Below, piece after piece: positions 23,191 to 35,585 of a stretch of 64,000 nucleotides of DNA; within the stretch, counting starts at the first letter, position 1, and every line of letters begins with the position of its first letter. The stretch lies in NCBI RefSeq assembly GCF_025370935.1, contig NC_133474.1, positions 14,849,581 through 14,913,580 on the forward strand. The letters are read 5' to 3'. Source of the DNA: Choristoneura fumiferana (Eukaryota; Arthropoda; Insecta; Lepidoptera; Tortricidae). The position numbers and the translations under genes are program-made. A model generated the notes under the pieces. That model saw only the letters and a program-made list of their open reading frames with translations. It searched no databases and had not been told where the DNA came from.

Positions 23191-26100
23191 ATGAGCTGGC
23201 AAGATTACGTCGATAAACAGTTAATGGCATCCAGATGTGTTACAAAAGCAGCGATTGCCGGTCACGATGGGAACCTTTGGGCAAAGTCTGGGGGCTTCGA
23301 AGTAAGTCATCGCAAAGTTACTACGTGTCAGTGATTTGCATTTAAACCTCATTGTTCTGTGAAACTGTGGCTGGAAGTGCATTGACAGTGAGAAAAGTGC
23401 ATCAATTTTTTTAGTAAATGGGTGATGAATTTTGTCCGGCTAGTTGGACAAGATGGCGACATGTGGTAGCCTATTGGAATCGGAAATGTGAATTTTGTCC
23501 GTTTATAAAACATTGCTATCTAAAAATCGTTCATCCAACCTGACGTACTCATTATCTGCACTGTACTTTTAGTTGTTTATTTTTCTCTCGTAGAAAGAAT
23601 AACTTAACGTGAAGGTTGCCGGCCGGCAGGGTTGTGCATTACCTACAACAGTATTGATGTGTGTCGTGTCGTGTTTTAGATCTACATTCTTCACAGGAAA
23701 TATCACATAATTTACCGGATAAATCGAAACAGCTTAACGGCATATACATTTATTTTGTAACATTAACAATATCTTTTTTCGCTTTTAGTATCTTCGTAAG
23801 GAGTTGAGGAAAGTTATCATTGAGCAACTGCCTGTCGGTTTAGGTACTTACCTAATAGGAAATTCGCCTATCAATTTTCTTTATCTGATAAAGCTGTGAA
23901 TCGTTTTGCAACGTAGGTAATCTTAGCACTCAATATTTTTTCATGTACTTACCTACAATATCTTTTGTCCTTTAGGGCAGCCGAACTCACTGAAAAACAG
24001 ACTAGCATGCTGTCTTTTTCTTAATCATACAAGATAATTCCAACCAGATTCAGACTGGATTAACTAGACAAAAAAAATTGATCTGAACAGTGAGGTCATT
24101 GTACTGTAAGTCTTCCAAGCCTAACTGTTGACATAATCTACAGAAGCAATTTATATTTATTGCCATAAGAATAATTTGACTAACTGACATTGTCTATCAA
24201 CAGATTCACTATGCATAATCTAAACCACTGGAGCGAAAGACTAACATTTTGGTAGACATTACAAAAGTGCATTACTGTGATTAGAATAGGGATAGCCTAT
24301 CTTGTGTTACACTGTGACCCTAATGCTAGTGATTCAAGTTTTTATGATCAATGAACCTTCCATTTCATCATAGTAGTAAAGTATAACCTGAGGTCTGATA
24401 CTTAGGAATCAGAATTGCAATACAATATACCATGTCATACAATACTGTATCAGGGTCATTCTAAGTTAAGAGGTATCAACGATGTCCATGATATATATAT
24501 ATACATGCTTTTTTTTTTTAATTTGGAACAAATGACCTAAGTACCTCGTAATACATTGATGGTCAGTTAATTTCAATTCATTCATTTACTTCATTTTGTC
24601 ACAATTGCGCCTCAAACACGAAAAATTTCTCTTCCTGGCCTGTCCCTTTCCCCTTTTTATTACAGTAAACCAGTAACTTTATTACAATTTAAATTAAATG
24701 TATTAGTAACTAGATTTGACTTTCTGAGAACAATTAAATTTGGTATATTCCATAAATTCATATAATAATAATTGTAATCTAATAAATTAAGTACCTTAAA
24801 ATTATTTTTTTCACAGAATATGTTCACTATAAACTTTGTCCTCCATATTTTGTGTCCTCTCCTCTGGCTTTTGGTAATCTTACAAATATTGCGTTTATGA
24901 TCTTAATTATTGCAATCTTAATCCTAATTGAAATGAATTTGATTGAAGACTAATAACTAGGCTTGGGACTTGGATGCTTACCTTGGTTCTAGAATCCATG
25001 GAGTCGTCATATGTTATTATAAAATTTTTGAAGTAAAAGTCAGTCTAAACGATATATTACATACTATGATAATGTTGATGATGTAACAACATCATAAAAC
25101 AAACACATTATAATATAGTGCAGGGTTTCTCAAACTTATGGCTCCACATACCCCTGTTAAAGTTAGAAAGTAATAAAACTGGCTGTGGGAGAAACTAAGT
25201 TTATTTTTATTTCAATCATCATGATAATATAATGCATATTATTTATTTCAGTAAGAATCTAAGAATCGTCTTGCCAACGAAAATACAAACTGAAACAAAT
25301 AAGTAACAAATTTGGAGTTGAAATAAAAAATACGTCAAAAACCAATCTTAATCATCTTGCCAGTCTTGCATCCACCATCACGTAAACCTTGTCGCGATCC
25401 CCCTACCGTCGAATAGCGAACCCCTAGGGGTTCGCGTACCGCACTTTGAGAAACCCTGATATAGCGCAATTAAATTATCATAAATTTTATAATTATAGTG
25501 ACCGCGGTTCTCAGGTGACGCGATACATATACGATTTACACTGATATATTTATACTGATAATTTTTTCGTTACTTAATATTTAAAAAAATTAAGTAATAT
25601 TGTCACTTTTGCTATATACAAATAACCATTTTTATTATATTGTGTTAAATGTGTAAGTAAATAAAATGTTAAATATTGTATAACTTTGACTTTGACTTCG
25701 AAAATTGTGTTTTTAACATATGACAACTCCATGGATTCTAGAACCTCAGTAAGCATCCAAAAGTCCCAAGCCTACTAATAACCAGTGTTATAAAAATCAT
25801 CTTTTTTACACTTATTGCCAGTGATTTTGATTGTGATATCCATAACTATGGTTGCAGTTTAATGAAATTGGTCTCTCCTCTGGTCAGTTTTATTTCACAA
25901 TTATTTATCTAAATACTATATTTTACTATTATATTTAAGATTATACTGACTATTTTATTTACTAAGAATAAATAAATGTTTTTACTATTATACCTGCTTT
26001 CACATGAAAAAATATCTCCCCTGGCATATTTCCATTGGCACATAATTTGCCATAATATTCAGCGGGGTTATGAATACTAGCTTAAATGAACCATTACATT

Positions 26101-29100
26101 TTAATTTGTTCATATCTGTAATATGTGTAGTGGATTTTTAATCCCTTTCTTGTTTTTGAGGATACCAAGGGAGTGACTTATTACATAAATTATATAAGAG
26201 AGTACCTACAGTTTCTCCCCTGGTCCCTTCTAAAACAGTTGAAAAATTAAAAATTGACTGGCCATTATGTGGATATGCACAAATTAGTTGTTTTAATACA
26301 ACTGTCAAGTAGTTATATTAAAATTGTAACATTTTTGTTGCGCCGCGTTACTTAGGAGGTGAAAGTTTTAGTGATTTATCTAAGACATAATTGCGCTTGA
26401 CCTGTTTTAATTTGTATGGTTCAACATCATGAATCTTCTTTGGTTTGGTTATGTCTATAACCAAGATAAAATAACACATTTCTGTATGGTTAAACAAAAG
26501 CACATACTAAACCTCAAAACTGAAGAGGTATATATACTTTAACTAAATGTAAACAAACTTCAGCTGCCAGATTTGGTACATTCAAGGTTTTTATACATTT
26601 TACTTATCTATCATTGTAATCAGTAATGTAACAAAAATTTCACAATTCTTAATGGAAATAGTTCCAAGCAAACCGATTGCATATATATATGTCTAAGATT
26701 AGACATATAATTAAATGTCAATAAAACAAAATGGCAGATGCCGTCCTTTCCAATGTACAACATTTTTTTTCTAATATTTCAAATAAAGCCTGACCAGCAT
26801 CTTGCGGAATTTCATTGGAACTAATTTTTTAATGATTGTCAGTGTCACTGTGGCAGTTTCTTTGAACAATAACAAAAATGCCCTAAACAATTCATAGTCA
26901 ACAACAGATCATTGTAAATAATGTTTCTAATAAACCACTGAAAAAAAAAATGCTTGGGGAATGAAACTATTTCACTACAAAACCTTTTCTAAATTAACAT
27001 CAGAGCTAACAGGTAAATGTTGTAGACAAGTCAAGATGTCATTGTTCCGACTATACTGAACTATTGCCATATAAATAAGAACAATAGCACCCTCTTGACA
27101 ATAGTCATATATTTATGGTTTACGTTTGTAAGTTTTTTCTCACATCAATATTAAGTTTTTTTTTTATATCAGTATTACATAACTGGTGAAACTGTGGCAA
27201 CATTTGTCTGTAATGAATTGTCAAGTTGGTTCGCCTAATTCTGGACTCCAGTATAAGTGCCAGCCAAGGATTTAAAGATTTTGTAAGGATTTGATACATT
27301 ATTCATTCATGGTAGTTCCAAGGAAATGCATGATTGTAAATTTACTTAATAACAAAAAATGCCTTTATGCACTGATGTGTTTACATGATAATAGTACATT
27401 GTGTCTTAAGGGTGGTAAATAAAGAATTACGAACGAGAGTCTATTAGAAGCCCGAAGTCGAAGACTGAAGGCTTTAATGAGTCGATGTTCGTAATTCTAG
27501 TACCGCCCGTGTGACAATGTTTTTCATCACATTTGCGAGTAAAGTTTTGTATTTGTAAAAGAAAAAATATAATTATTCCAAATAGGTATTGGCGATACCT
27601 TAGGCTGCGCTCTTGGCAGCGCCGTCCTCCCCCTCCCGCTGCATGCGCGTGACGTGCGTGTGTGTATGTGGTCCTGCTGCTGCGCGCGGTCCGCAAGGTC
27701 CGCCCGTATTGCTACCACCATCTTGCTCGCTAATCCTGCCGTGAATAGCAGTGCTTGCATTGTTGTGTTTCGGCGTGGAGAGTAAGACAGTCGGTGAAAT
27801 TACTGGCATTTGAGGTATCCCATCTTAGGCCTCTAAGTTGGCACCGCATCTGCAATCCCCCTGGTGTTGCAGGTGTCTAAGGGCGGTGGTAATCTCTTAC
27901 CATCAGGTGACCCACTTGCTCGTTTGCCATCCAGTCGAATAAAAAAAAGACAAATTGGCGTAAATCGTCAATAAGGGCCTTATCACACTAGCGATTCGCG
28001 GGAGAGTTGAAAGCGAGGCAAGCGTGCAGTGAATTCGCTGCGAGCGTATAACGATTTCGCCGCAAGCGCGCAACGATGTCGCTGCTGCGAGCGCATGGCG
28101 AGTTCGCTGCTTTAGCGCCAAAAACGCCATATTGTAGACTTTCGTATAATAAATAGGGCGTCTTCGGCGCTAACGCAGCGAACTCGCAGCGACATCGTTG
28201 CGCGCTCGCGGCGATATCGTTTCATGCTCGCGGTGAAATCGTTACGCGCTCGAAGCGAACTCGCTGCGCGCTCACCTCGCTTTCAACTCGCCCGCAAATC
28301 GCTAGTGTAATAAGGGCCTAACTGGCTACCGCCTAAGGGTGGCCAGTTATTGATGATTTACCTTACTCTAATTAAACGCATTTTATGATGATTCTTGACG
28401 TTTTTTACGCGCCGACAAGCACTGCAATGGGCCCGCGTGGGAACTAATGCCCAAGCTCTCTCATTCTGAGAGGAGGCCTGTGCCCAGCAGTGGGACGTAT
28501 AGGCTAGGATGATGATGATGATGACGCGCCGACAAAGTGCCGACGTCCGACACGTCTTCCAAACCGATACCGAGCGCACAGAAAGCATTCAAGAGCGGCA
28601 CCGACAATAAGGTACCTTTCTTAATAAACTTTAAGGGATGTTTTAACTTATAAAAAAACGATTTAAAAACTTTAAAAGCTCAAAAAATCTTGGTAATGGG
28701 TCCCGACTGATAACCTTAAATGAGCGTCTTGACAAGAGTTCTAGACCACTAGATTTATTTTGTTCCTTTTAGTTTTTAAGGCAGTCGGGGTTTTTTTTCA
28801 TATCATAATTTAAAAACAATATAAAAAACTTATTCTATTTTGTTCAAAACAGAAACGTCTTCCTATAAAATACCTAAAGAGGCAGAGGTAAACAACATTC
28901 TGTAAGAAACAAAACGTTTATAATAAAATTAACTCAAGTTATATTCTGTACATTATTTATAATAATAATAATAATAAATTAATTTATTTCAGGCAACTTG
29001 GCCCATACAATTAATACCTTACAGACTAACGTACATATTTATTTATATTTTTTAATCTCCAGTTTGGATCTAAGTGCGACCAGCGATCATATACAAATAG

Positions 29101-32100
29101 TTAACTTTTCACAACTAAACCACTGCACATAAAATTTGGAATGGAAAAAAGCTTGAACTTCATAGCAGGAACTACGAGTAGAATATTTTTAAACAGGGAA
29201 TGAGAGTCCACCAAACACAGTTATTAAATGTATAAATATAAATCGAATTAATATTATGTAGCAAGTTACTTACTAATATTGTGTTATTTTGTAAGTAGTA
29301 AGTACATTGCATACTTACCTACTTACGAAACAAACAAAATTATGACTTCATCAGTATTACCTACTTCTTTTATTCATCATCATTATTACGTGTGTGTTCT
29401 TCTAGAGTCCAATGTTATCTTGAATGGACTATAACGTATTACAATTTTATGTGAACCAGTGTAGAAGTTCATAAATATTTGAATAAATAAGTAAGTATTT
29501 GAATAAGTGTAAGTGAAGTGAATAAACAAATAAATCATCTGGTTCTCTAGCAGCTAGCCTACTTGGATGTGTTTCGGGGAATGTGTTTTTCAAGAACCAA
29601 TAGAAACTCTTTATTTACTCCGCTCAGCAGCACATCTCTAGTGGAAACAGCTGAGCGGAGCGAGGCGAGGTAAATGAAGTGTTTCTATCAAGGTTTGAGG
29701 ATATATATCAATGGATATATATCCGATATATATCAACTGATTTTTTACGATATATATCAACAAAAAAAGTGGTTTAAATTTTTTATTATATTAAGTTATT
29801 TTTGGCCTTTGTTACTGAATTTCTACTGTCCAAATGTCGATGGCGTTGGAGTAGAGTTAAAACATACTCTCTAATAGTAAGTTTTAATCCATAAATGGCA
29901 ACACTTCTGCCGACATTATAATTAAAGAAAGATTTCGAAAAATTTCGACACGAAAGAGTAAGTTTTTTGTTTATTCTATTATTTTTTCAAATAAAGTAAT
30001 TGACAAAGTGCAGAACGATTTCACTGTATGAAAAATTCTTCTTCAAAATGGATATATATCAAACTTGATATATATCGGATACTTTCGAATCCTGGTTTCT
30101 ATATCGGTTCATAAAAAACACAATCCTCGCACATCTCGGGTGGAAACTGAGCCTTATCAAAATAAAACTGATGAAGTGCGTGTAGATTCGGTGCCATAAC
30201 ATCTTTTTGGATTTTTTATCAATGAATCATGGAAATTACGAGACAAAGACGTAATAAAATAATGCAATAATCGAAGAAGTTACGTAAAAAAAACGAAACA
30301 TGTCTTTTTAGATTTAATATAAACTTAAGCATTAAAATAAAAACGAATTTTCATACATCTTCACACTGCAAATTCACTTTATAGCAGTTAAGTAGTTCGA
30401 CACAATCGGGCAGTCGCTAAAACAGTTAGTTGCTTCACACCTTCATCTGATTCCCCAATCCTGGGCACGTGTTGTTTTTCTCGGCCGCCCTTGATGCATG
30501 TGGTTTATGTCAACTACAAACCCACCGTTTTACCCACAAGTAAACTGTGTTCCTCTGCAAAAAAATGGAATATATGTAATATAATAGGTAATCCATCATT
30601 TCACCGAAAATTGTTTCATCGGTTATCGTTTCCCATAACACTATTCGCAGAATTTTGTTATCACTTAGAAATCATTTATAGAACTTCGTTTCATCGCTCA
30701 TACAGTTGCTCGAATTACCTTTTACACAAGAATCAACTCATCCAATTTTACTTCATCATTTTATTTGTATATCGATCGACATAGTCGTTCATCGAATCAC
30801 TTTTACTGTAATTTTGGTTTGGGTTTTGGTCCACCTGCCGGTCCCGATGTATAAATAAATACTTGAAGTTTGTTTCCGTTTCGTACCATTGGTGGCAGAT
30901 ATCCAGGGCCCCTACTCTGAAAGGCTTTTTCATTCGTTCGGATGGTGCCGTCTGCCGTCTCTTTAACTCTTATGATAAGTGACACGAGGGAGACGGGGAC
31001 GGAATGATTCTTCGTTTGAATTTCGATTTCCATAGTAGAGGCTCAGGGCAGTGGCAGTGGCGTACAGCAGAGTTAATGTTAAAAAAGCGTGTAAACAAAC
31101 TGAAAAAGCCTGCACATATTTTGCAATTTGCACATCCTGCTATGGAACTGCTACCTATTGATATACAGTTATTAATATTATTAATTTGTAATCAGTTAAT
31201 CACATACTGGCCACTTATGAATGCTTATCATTCTGACATAGGATTGCCAGATTTATTATTTCTGTCATTAGTCATATTTCTGTCATCATCATCACATAAT
31301 TTGTCGAAAGTAAGTCAACAAGAGTGTCCGACACGCTCTTGGCCGGTTTTTCATTTGTTAACACTTCGAAACAAGATAGCTCGAAATGATGTGAGCAAAT
31401 GACGCTCGATCTTTTAGGAGCGCAAGTACCCGGTCTGTTACGGGTTGTTTCGGAAAAAGCTGTTAACAATTTATTCCAAAAAAACTCTGCCACAAAAACA
31501 ACACAAAAAGCTGTAAATTAAAGTTAAAATAAACCGCAGGATAAACTTCATTCACTTAGTTCGTTCATTCGTTCAGTTCGTTTGTGTCCCATCACTACCC
31601 TCGTGCCTAGTAACGGTTTGTTATTATTCTGTCATTTACGTTATAAATTAAATATGATAATTTAGTTTTCTGGTAACGTAAATGGATGATTAAATCACTT
31701 ACGTGTGATAAGGAACACCGTGTTTTGTAACGCTAGTCATTGCTGACCTTTTTTGCACGAAATAACTACACCATGCACCATTTTCTACGAGCTCCGTTCA
31801 CCGGTACGGGGTACGGACTATCAAAAATGACAATCTGTCGCGGCCAACTTTGGTTTTCATAAACGATCATGGCCAAATTGCCATATAGCGTTGGAAGAGG
31901 GGAAATAGATGCAAAGGCTCATCCCGTCTTTAATTATCTAAGAGTAGTACAGATATTTTTGTACCACTGAGTGTTTATAAATATTTGAAAAAACCCTTGC
32001 GTAGATTTTTATGAACTTTCAGTAGGTTAAATAATTTAAAAAAATATTTGTACAGATATTTATGAGCTTTCAGTTGTGTAGATATTACTGAAAGGCTTGC

Positions 32101-34317
32101 TCAGATTAATATGACAGGTGACATGTGTATATGTTTGATGGATGAATCTGCTCAGATTTGAAGCCTTGGTTTTGCTCATATATTAATGAACTCGACTGTA
32201 ACTACGACGACTTACTTATCTTTTTCTAATTTTAATACAGTATGACTTTGTCCTGATACAATAGACGGAGAGCGGACTGCAAAATTTCGTACCTACTTGA
32301 TACCGCGATGAGATGCACAATTGTGTTTCCCATAAAACTGATGCTAAGTCCGAATTTGATAGTCTACCGCGGCGGAACTTGCCGAAAGTACCAAAAAATA
32401 GTCACTTCCGGTGCGAAAAAAGGGGCGTCATTTAACCCGTCTGATATTGAAATAATAGTCATGGCATCAGTTAGGAATTTACTGGTAGATAAAGAAAAGC
32501 GAAATATGTCAGTATTTTTTTGCCGGAAGTGCTTTGCAGACGCTCTCAAAGTCAAAGTCAAAGTCAATTTTGACAAAGTTATTTGGGTTCATTCATAGGT
32601 CAAAATTTAAAGGTTATTATTTTTTTCGAAAACGGTAAGTTTTATCAAAAAGTAGTCGGGGCAAAAATTATAGATCTTAAAATCATCTACCAAAATCGTC
32701 CTTATATTTTTTTTCTAAGAATTACCATTCCCGAGACATCACGATCCTAAAAGTTGACGAAGTCACGTTCTAAATGATAGCACATTTATGCCACATACCT
32801 ATAGGGTGACTGACTGGGTAATTCGACCCATTTCTTGAAAGGGGTTATTCTAGGGGTTGTTTTTGGCCAGTAAACCAGGGATTGGAAATCAGTAGTTTTA
32901 GTTATTCGATAGGTACGAACCCTCATTTCCGAAAATATGTCTGCCAAGGCTTTTTCTACCGAAACACCTGGACATACGAGATTATGTGAGCACCACGTGA
33001 GATTCGACTGCAAAAAACCATGAAAATAATTTTGGCAGTCTGAAGTCGGTCGGTGCCTCAGCACGAGCCAGCAGGAGTGATTGAAGCCCAATATAAAGTG
33101 CGTAGGTGAGGTAGATGACTATAGTTCCACTCCTGCTGGCTCGTGCTGAGGCACCGACCGACTTTAGATTGGTAGAAAATTATTTTCATGGGTTTTTTTG
33201 TAATCAATTCAATTTTTTGTTATAAAATTTTTGTAGGGCTCTGATGTATGCTAGAGACCCGAAATTCGAGCACGTGCCTCGAGTCTTGACTGTAGTTTTA
33301 TAATGAGTCTTATACTGTAGAGTGACGACCTTATAATGTAGACTCGCCAGGACTCGTTAATTCTCTTTAACACTAGCATTGAAGGTAGCTATAGTAGCAT
33401 ACTCGTAATAATAAGACCTGAAGTTTTTTTACAAGCTTATTTTACTGGCCCTGTTTATTGTTGTTGGATCAAATCTTGTGAATTCATTTTGACCCACTTA
33501 CAGTGGTCGAATTTACTTAAAACTTGCCACACATATGACAGTTAGATAACAATGCAAGCACAGTCAGCAAAAAAGGTTGTATTAAAATTTTAATTGATAA
33601 AGAAACTTATTCTAATAAATAATTGTATTACTTGTCGCAGATATCAAAAGAAGAAATCGCAAAGATAGTGGCTGGGTTTGAGAACGAATCGCTCCTAACG
33701 AGTGGCGGCGTAACGATAGCGGGCACGCGGTACATCTATCTCAGTGGCACAGACCGCATCATCCGCGCCAAGCTCGGCAAGGTCGGCGTGCACTGCATGA
33801 AGACAACACAAGGTGAGCAAACAACGCCTATTATAATGGAATGTGAACGACACGTCATGCCCTGCCCACCTAACCCATATTGACAACCATAAAAACTTTT
33901 TGCTTTATTCTTTGATAGAAATTTCGGTAGACAGAGACAGACATTGTTTTAAGTACATTAATGATATTTTGTTACTTAATTAATAGACGCCTATGCCACT
34001 CATCAGAACGATGGAACTTTCAGATTATCTTTTGTGAAATAAGAATTATTTTTGAAAGAGATTTTTTTAATGACAATTTCAGTGGTAAACATTGTTTCAC
34101 TGATAACGTCGAGGGCACGTTGAAAAAGTTTAAACTTTCATTTATTCGGTTTTAAGTGCAGTAACAATAACAATCTCATCAAATTAAAAAGGTATCACAA
34201 ACAAAACATTTTGTTCCAGCCGTCGTCATTTCTTTGTATGAAGAACCAATTCAACCCCAACAAGCTGCATCTGTAGTAGAGAAGTTAGGAGACTATTTAA
34301 TTACCTGTGGTTATTAG
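23191..34317 (+). CDS. chic: Profilin, actin-monomer-binding protein, 126 aa, three coding exons
   Basis: Binds G-actin, poly-L-proline and phosphoinositides and promotes actin assembly in the cytoplasm. Coding exons are 23191-23301, 33641-33812 and 34220-34317; they total 381 nt, with GT/AG splice sites and agreeing phases (0, then 1). The protein starts MSWQDYVDKQLMA, with W3 and Y6 of the polyproline-binding N-terminus, has the family segment AAIAGHDGNLWAKS (residues 21-34, W30), the central SGGVTIAGTRYIYLSG block, and ends EKLGDYLITCGY. The length of 126 equals the Drosophila chickadee protein. Start context TTCAAAATG is good for insects. Intron 1 is 10.3 kb and holds many transposons. 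The gene runs divergently from eIF4A. Confidence 0.97.
23302..24950. other. First part of profilin intron 1
   Basis: No gene or well-bounded repeat is recognised. A (TA)n tract lies near 24490-24505. Confidence 0.45.
24951..25783. mobile_element. TIR element (about 830 bp) hosting a nested hAT MITE
   Basis: Left arm AGGCTTGGGACTTGGATGCT with GGTTCTAGAATCCATGGAGT is inverted at the right (25690-25783: ACTCCATGGATTCTAGAACC, CCCAAGCCTA). The arms match over about 90 bases. An independent hAT element occupies 25121-25458. No coding region. Confidence 0.75.
25121..25458. mobile_element. hAT-type MITE, 338 bp, nested
   Basis: Ends CAGGGTTTCTCAAACT and inverted CAGGGTTTCTCAAAGT. Flanks ATATAGTG (25113-25120) and ATATAGCG (25459-25466) form an 8-bp target duplication with one mismatch, the hallmark length for hAT. 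Confidence 0.88.
26533..26587. repeat. Short repeat shared with 40495-40550
   Basis: CAAACTTCAGCTGCCAGATT with flanks recurs inverted at 40495-40550 (AATCTGGCAGCTGAAATTTG). It is a fragment of an unnamed interspersed repeat. Confidence 0.5.
27660..27960. repeat. Non-LTR-like repeat tail, copy 1
   Basis: Contains GGCATTTGAGGTATCCCATC, then CTGCAATCCCCCTGGTGTTG, and ends GACCCACTTGCTCGTTTGCC before an A-rich stretch. A second copy is at 52193-52445 and an inverted fragment at 53480-53525. An A-rich end suggests a retrotransposon 3' tail. Confidence 0.65.
27975..28318. mobile_element. Harbinger-type MITE, 344 bp, TAA target duplication, CG-rich iterated arms
   Basis: Ends GGGCCTTATCACACTAGCG and inverted GGCCCTTATTACACTAGCG, flanked by TAA (27972-27974 and 28319-28321). 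Each arm carries repeats of a GCGARYTCGCTGCG-like unit with many CpGs, in contrast with the AT-rich intron. Confidence 0.85.
28400..28680. repeat. Inverted copy of the 5045-5300 sequence
   Basis: CCGACACGTCTTCCAAACCG, GCACAGAAAGCATTCAAGAG and AACTTTAAGGGATGTTTTAA match 5060-5195 in inverse orientation with very few differences. The non-LTR-like block is attached on the same side through a GAT/CAT microsatellite. Confidence 0.8.
28850..29440. repeat. Inverted partner of the repeat at 17130-17660
   Basis: Carries CTTCTAGAGTCCAATGTTAT, CATATACAAATAGTTAACTT and ATTCTGTAAGAAACAAAACG in the order expected for an inverted copy. An extra segment at about 28961-29085, beginning with AATAATAAT repeats, is absent from the other copy. 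Confidence 0.75.
29570..30160. mobile_element. MITE of the CCACCAATAATGTG family, split by a hAT insertion
   Basis: The left part (about 29570-29688) holds GGAAACAGCTGAGCGGAGCG and ends at GTTTCTAT. The family sequence resumes at 30095 with GTTTCTAT and continues through CAATCCTCGCACATCTCGGG. The inserted block is the hAT element at 29689-30094. Confidence 0.75.
29689..30094. mobile_element. hAT-type element, 406 bp, non-coding, perfect 8-bp target duplication
   Basis: Both flanks are GTTTCTAT (29681-29688 and 30095-30102). Ends are CAAGGTTTGAGGATATATAT and inverted CAGGATTCGAAAGTATCCG, followed by GATATATATC repeats near both ends. The GATATATATC decamer occurs several times at each side and is probably a sub-terminal repeat. 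Confidence 0.9.
31300..31345. repeat. Fragment related to the 48145-48180 repeat
   Basis: GTGTCCGACACGCTCTTGGC is the inverse of GCCAAGAGCGTGTCGGACAC at 48152-48171. Confidence 0.55.
33030..33225. repeat. Palindromic interspersed repeat (GGCTCGTGCTGAGGC family), copy 2
   Basis: Left arm GGTGCCTCAGCACGAGCCAG CAGGAGTG and right arm CTGGCTCGTGCTGAGGCACC are perfect inverses over more than 25 bases, with about 60 bases between. It ends with a T-rich tail like copy 1. Confidence 0.75.
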
Positions 34318-35585
34318 AGGTGAGTGTTAAGATAAAACCATCATTATTTAATTCTATGGGTGCGCAGAATAAGCGGATTTCTCATTATTATTTAGTAAAT
34401 ATTTACTTGAATGATAACAATGTAAATTCATAAAACGTAACTTATAAATTAATGAAGAATTTTACGAAGCTTAGTTAATTATCTTTTTTGTTGTAATTTT
34501 TCCTTGTATCTTGCAGATAGTGGCTATTTCCTTGGTTTTATCAGGTTTATCATAGAAATATTTTTTCCGTTTTGCAGATCGAAGCGCGCCCGTGATCTAA
34601 GAATACTATAAGATTAATATTTTTTCCACAGGGAAATAAGTAACTGCATTTTGTATATTCTATAAAGTGATAAGGACCGTTCATTTGTTTTGATATTTGA
34701 TAAATTATGGCGCCATCGTGTTTGATGCGTGTAGTAACTGTGTACGGATACAATTACTTTGCGGATTCTGGATAATTTTTTACACGCTCACCGCTTCCAC
34801 AACGTAATTGTTACTGTAAAATGGTTTAAATATGTATTTAAAAAATGCTTTTGTCGACCATTGTAGCGAGGCGTATTTCGCTTATTACCGATCAGGTCTG
34901 AAAAGCATGATGTATAGAGATTTTTTTAGAGGGTTTTCTCTTCAAGTATCCCAGTACTTGCTAGAATTAAACAAAGAAGCAAACTGTCTTATTAATACAT
35001 ATTAGTGAAATCTTAAACACCAATGCGGCAAAAGTACTACAGATGCTTCAAGAGAAATTCCAACTTTAAATACCACGTAATGAAATTACTGTAACAATAT
35101 ACAAAATATATATATTATGATTACAAATATGCATTCGTGTAAGGGCTTGTTACAAATTGAAAGACACTGTAACCCAAGTAAAGTATTACGATTATAATTG
35201 AAAATCTCTAGTCCCACTGGAACCATCGTGAGAGTATTCGGATAGTATGAGGCGGAGGGCGGCCCGTGCGTGCGCAATGCGCGTGCGCCGCAGGACGGCA
35301 CGGGGCCGAAGTGCCCGCGATTGCTAAATTTTATGCTATGCTTCCTTTTTAATTACGCCGCATTTATAACTTGTGTAGGGAATAAACGTTGCATTTTTGT
35401 TTTACTTACTCTTAGCTGCAGAAACTAGAAGCGCTCAATTACCCTGTATCCTCCAATAAGGCTTGCAGTTAACGAAGGGTGCATATTGTTTAATATTTGA
35501 TATTACTACTATAGCTTTGTACATTGTTTCTGATAAGCGATGGGAACTGTGTCTATCTAATAATAAATGATTTGTATTATAAAAA
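34318..35585 (+). other. chic: Profilin 3'UTR, probably with an intron starting at 34320
   Basis: Two bases after the stop codon comes AG followed by GTGAGT, a consensus donor at 34320. Strong acceptors follow: TTTTTCCTTGTATCTTGCAG ending at 34516 and TTTTTCCGTTTTGCAG ending at about 34577. An intron of about 200-260 nt in the 3'UTR is therefore likely. Confidence 0.5.
35562..35567 (+). terminator. chic: Poly(A) signal of profilin
   Basis: AATAAA about 15 bases before an A-rich stretch at 35580. It implies a 3'UTR of about 1.25 kb, or 1 kb if the intron is removed. Confidence 0.6.

Noticed and set aside
31004..31402. 132-codon open frame in profilin intron 1
   Set aside because: Its end runs through a known repeat fragment (31300-31345), and it has no recognisable domain or splice support.
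32308..32598. 96-codon plus-strand gene
   Set aside because: The end is made of repeated GTCAAA units belonging to a retrotransposon tail, and no domain is visible.
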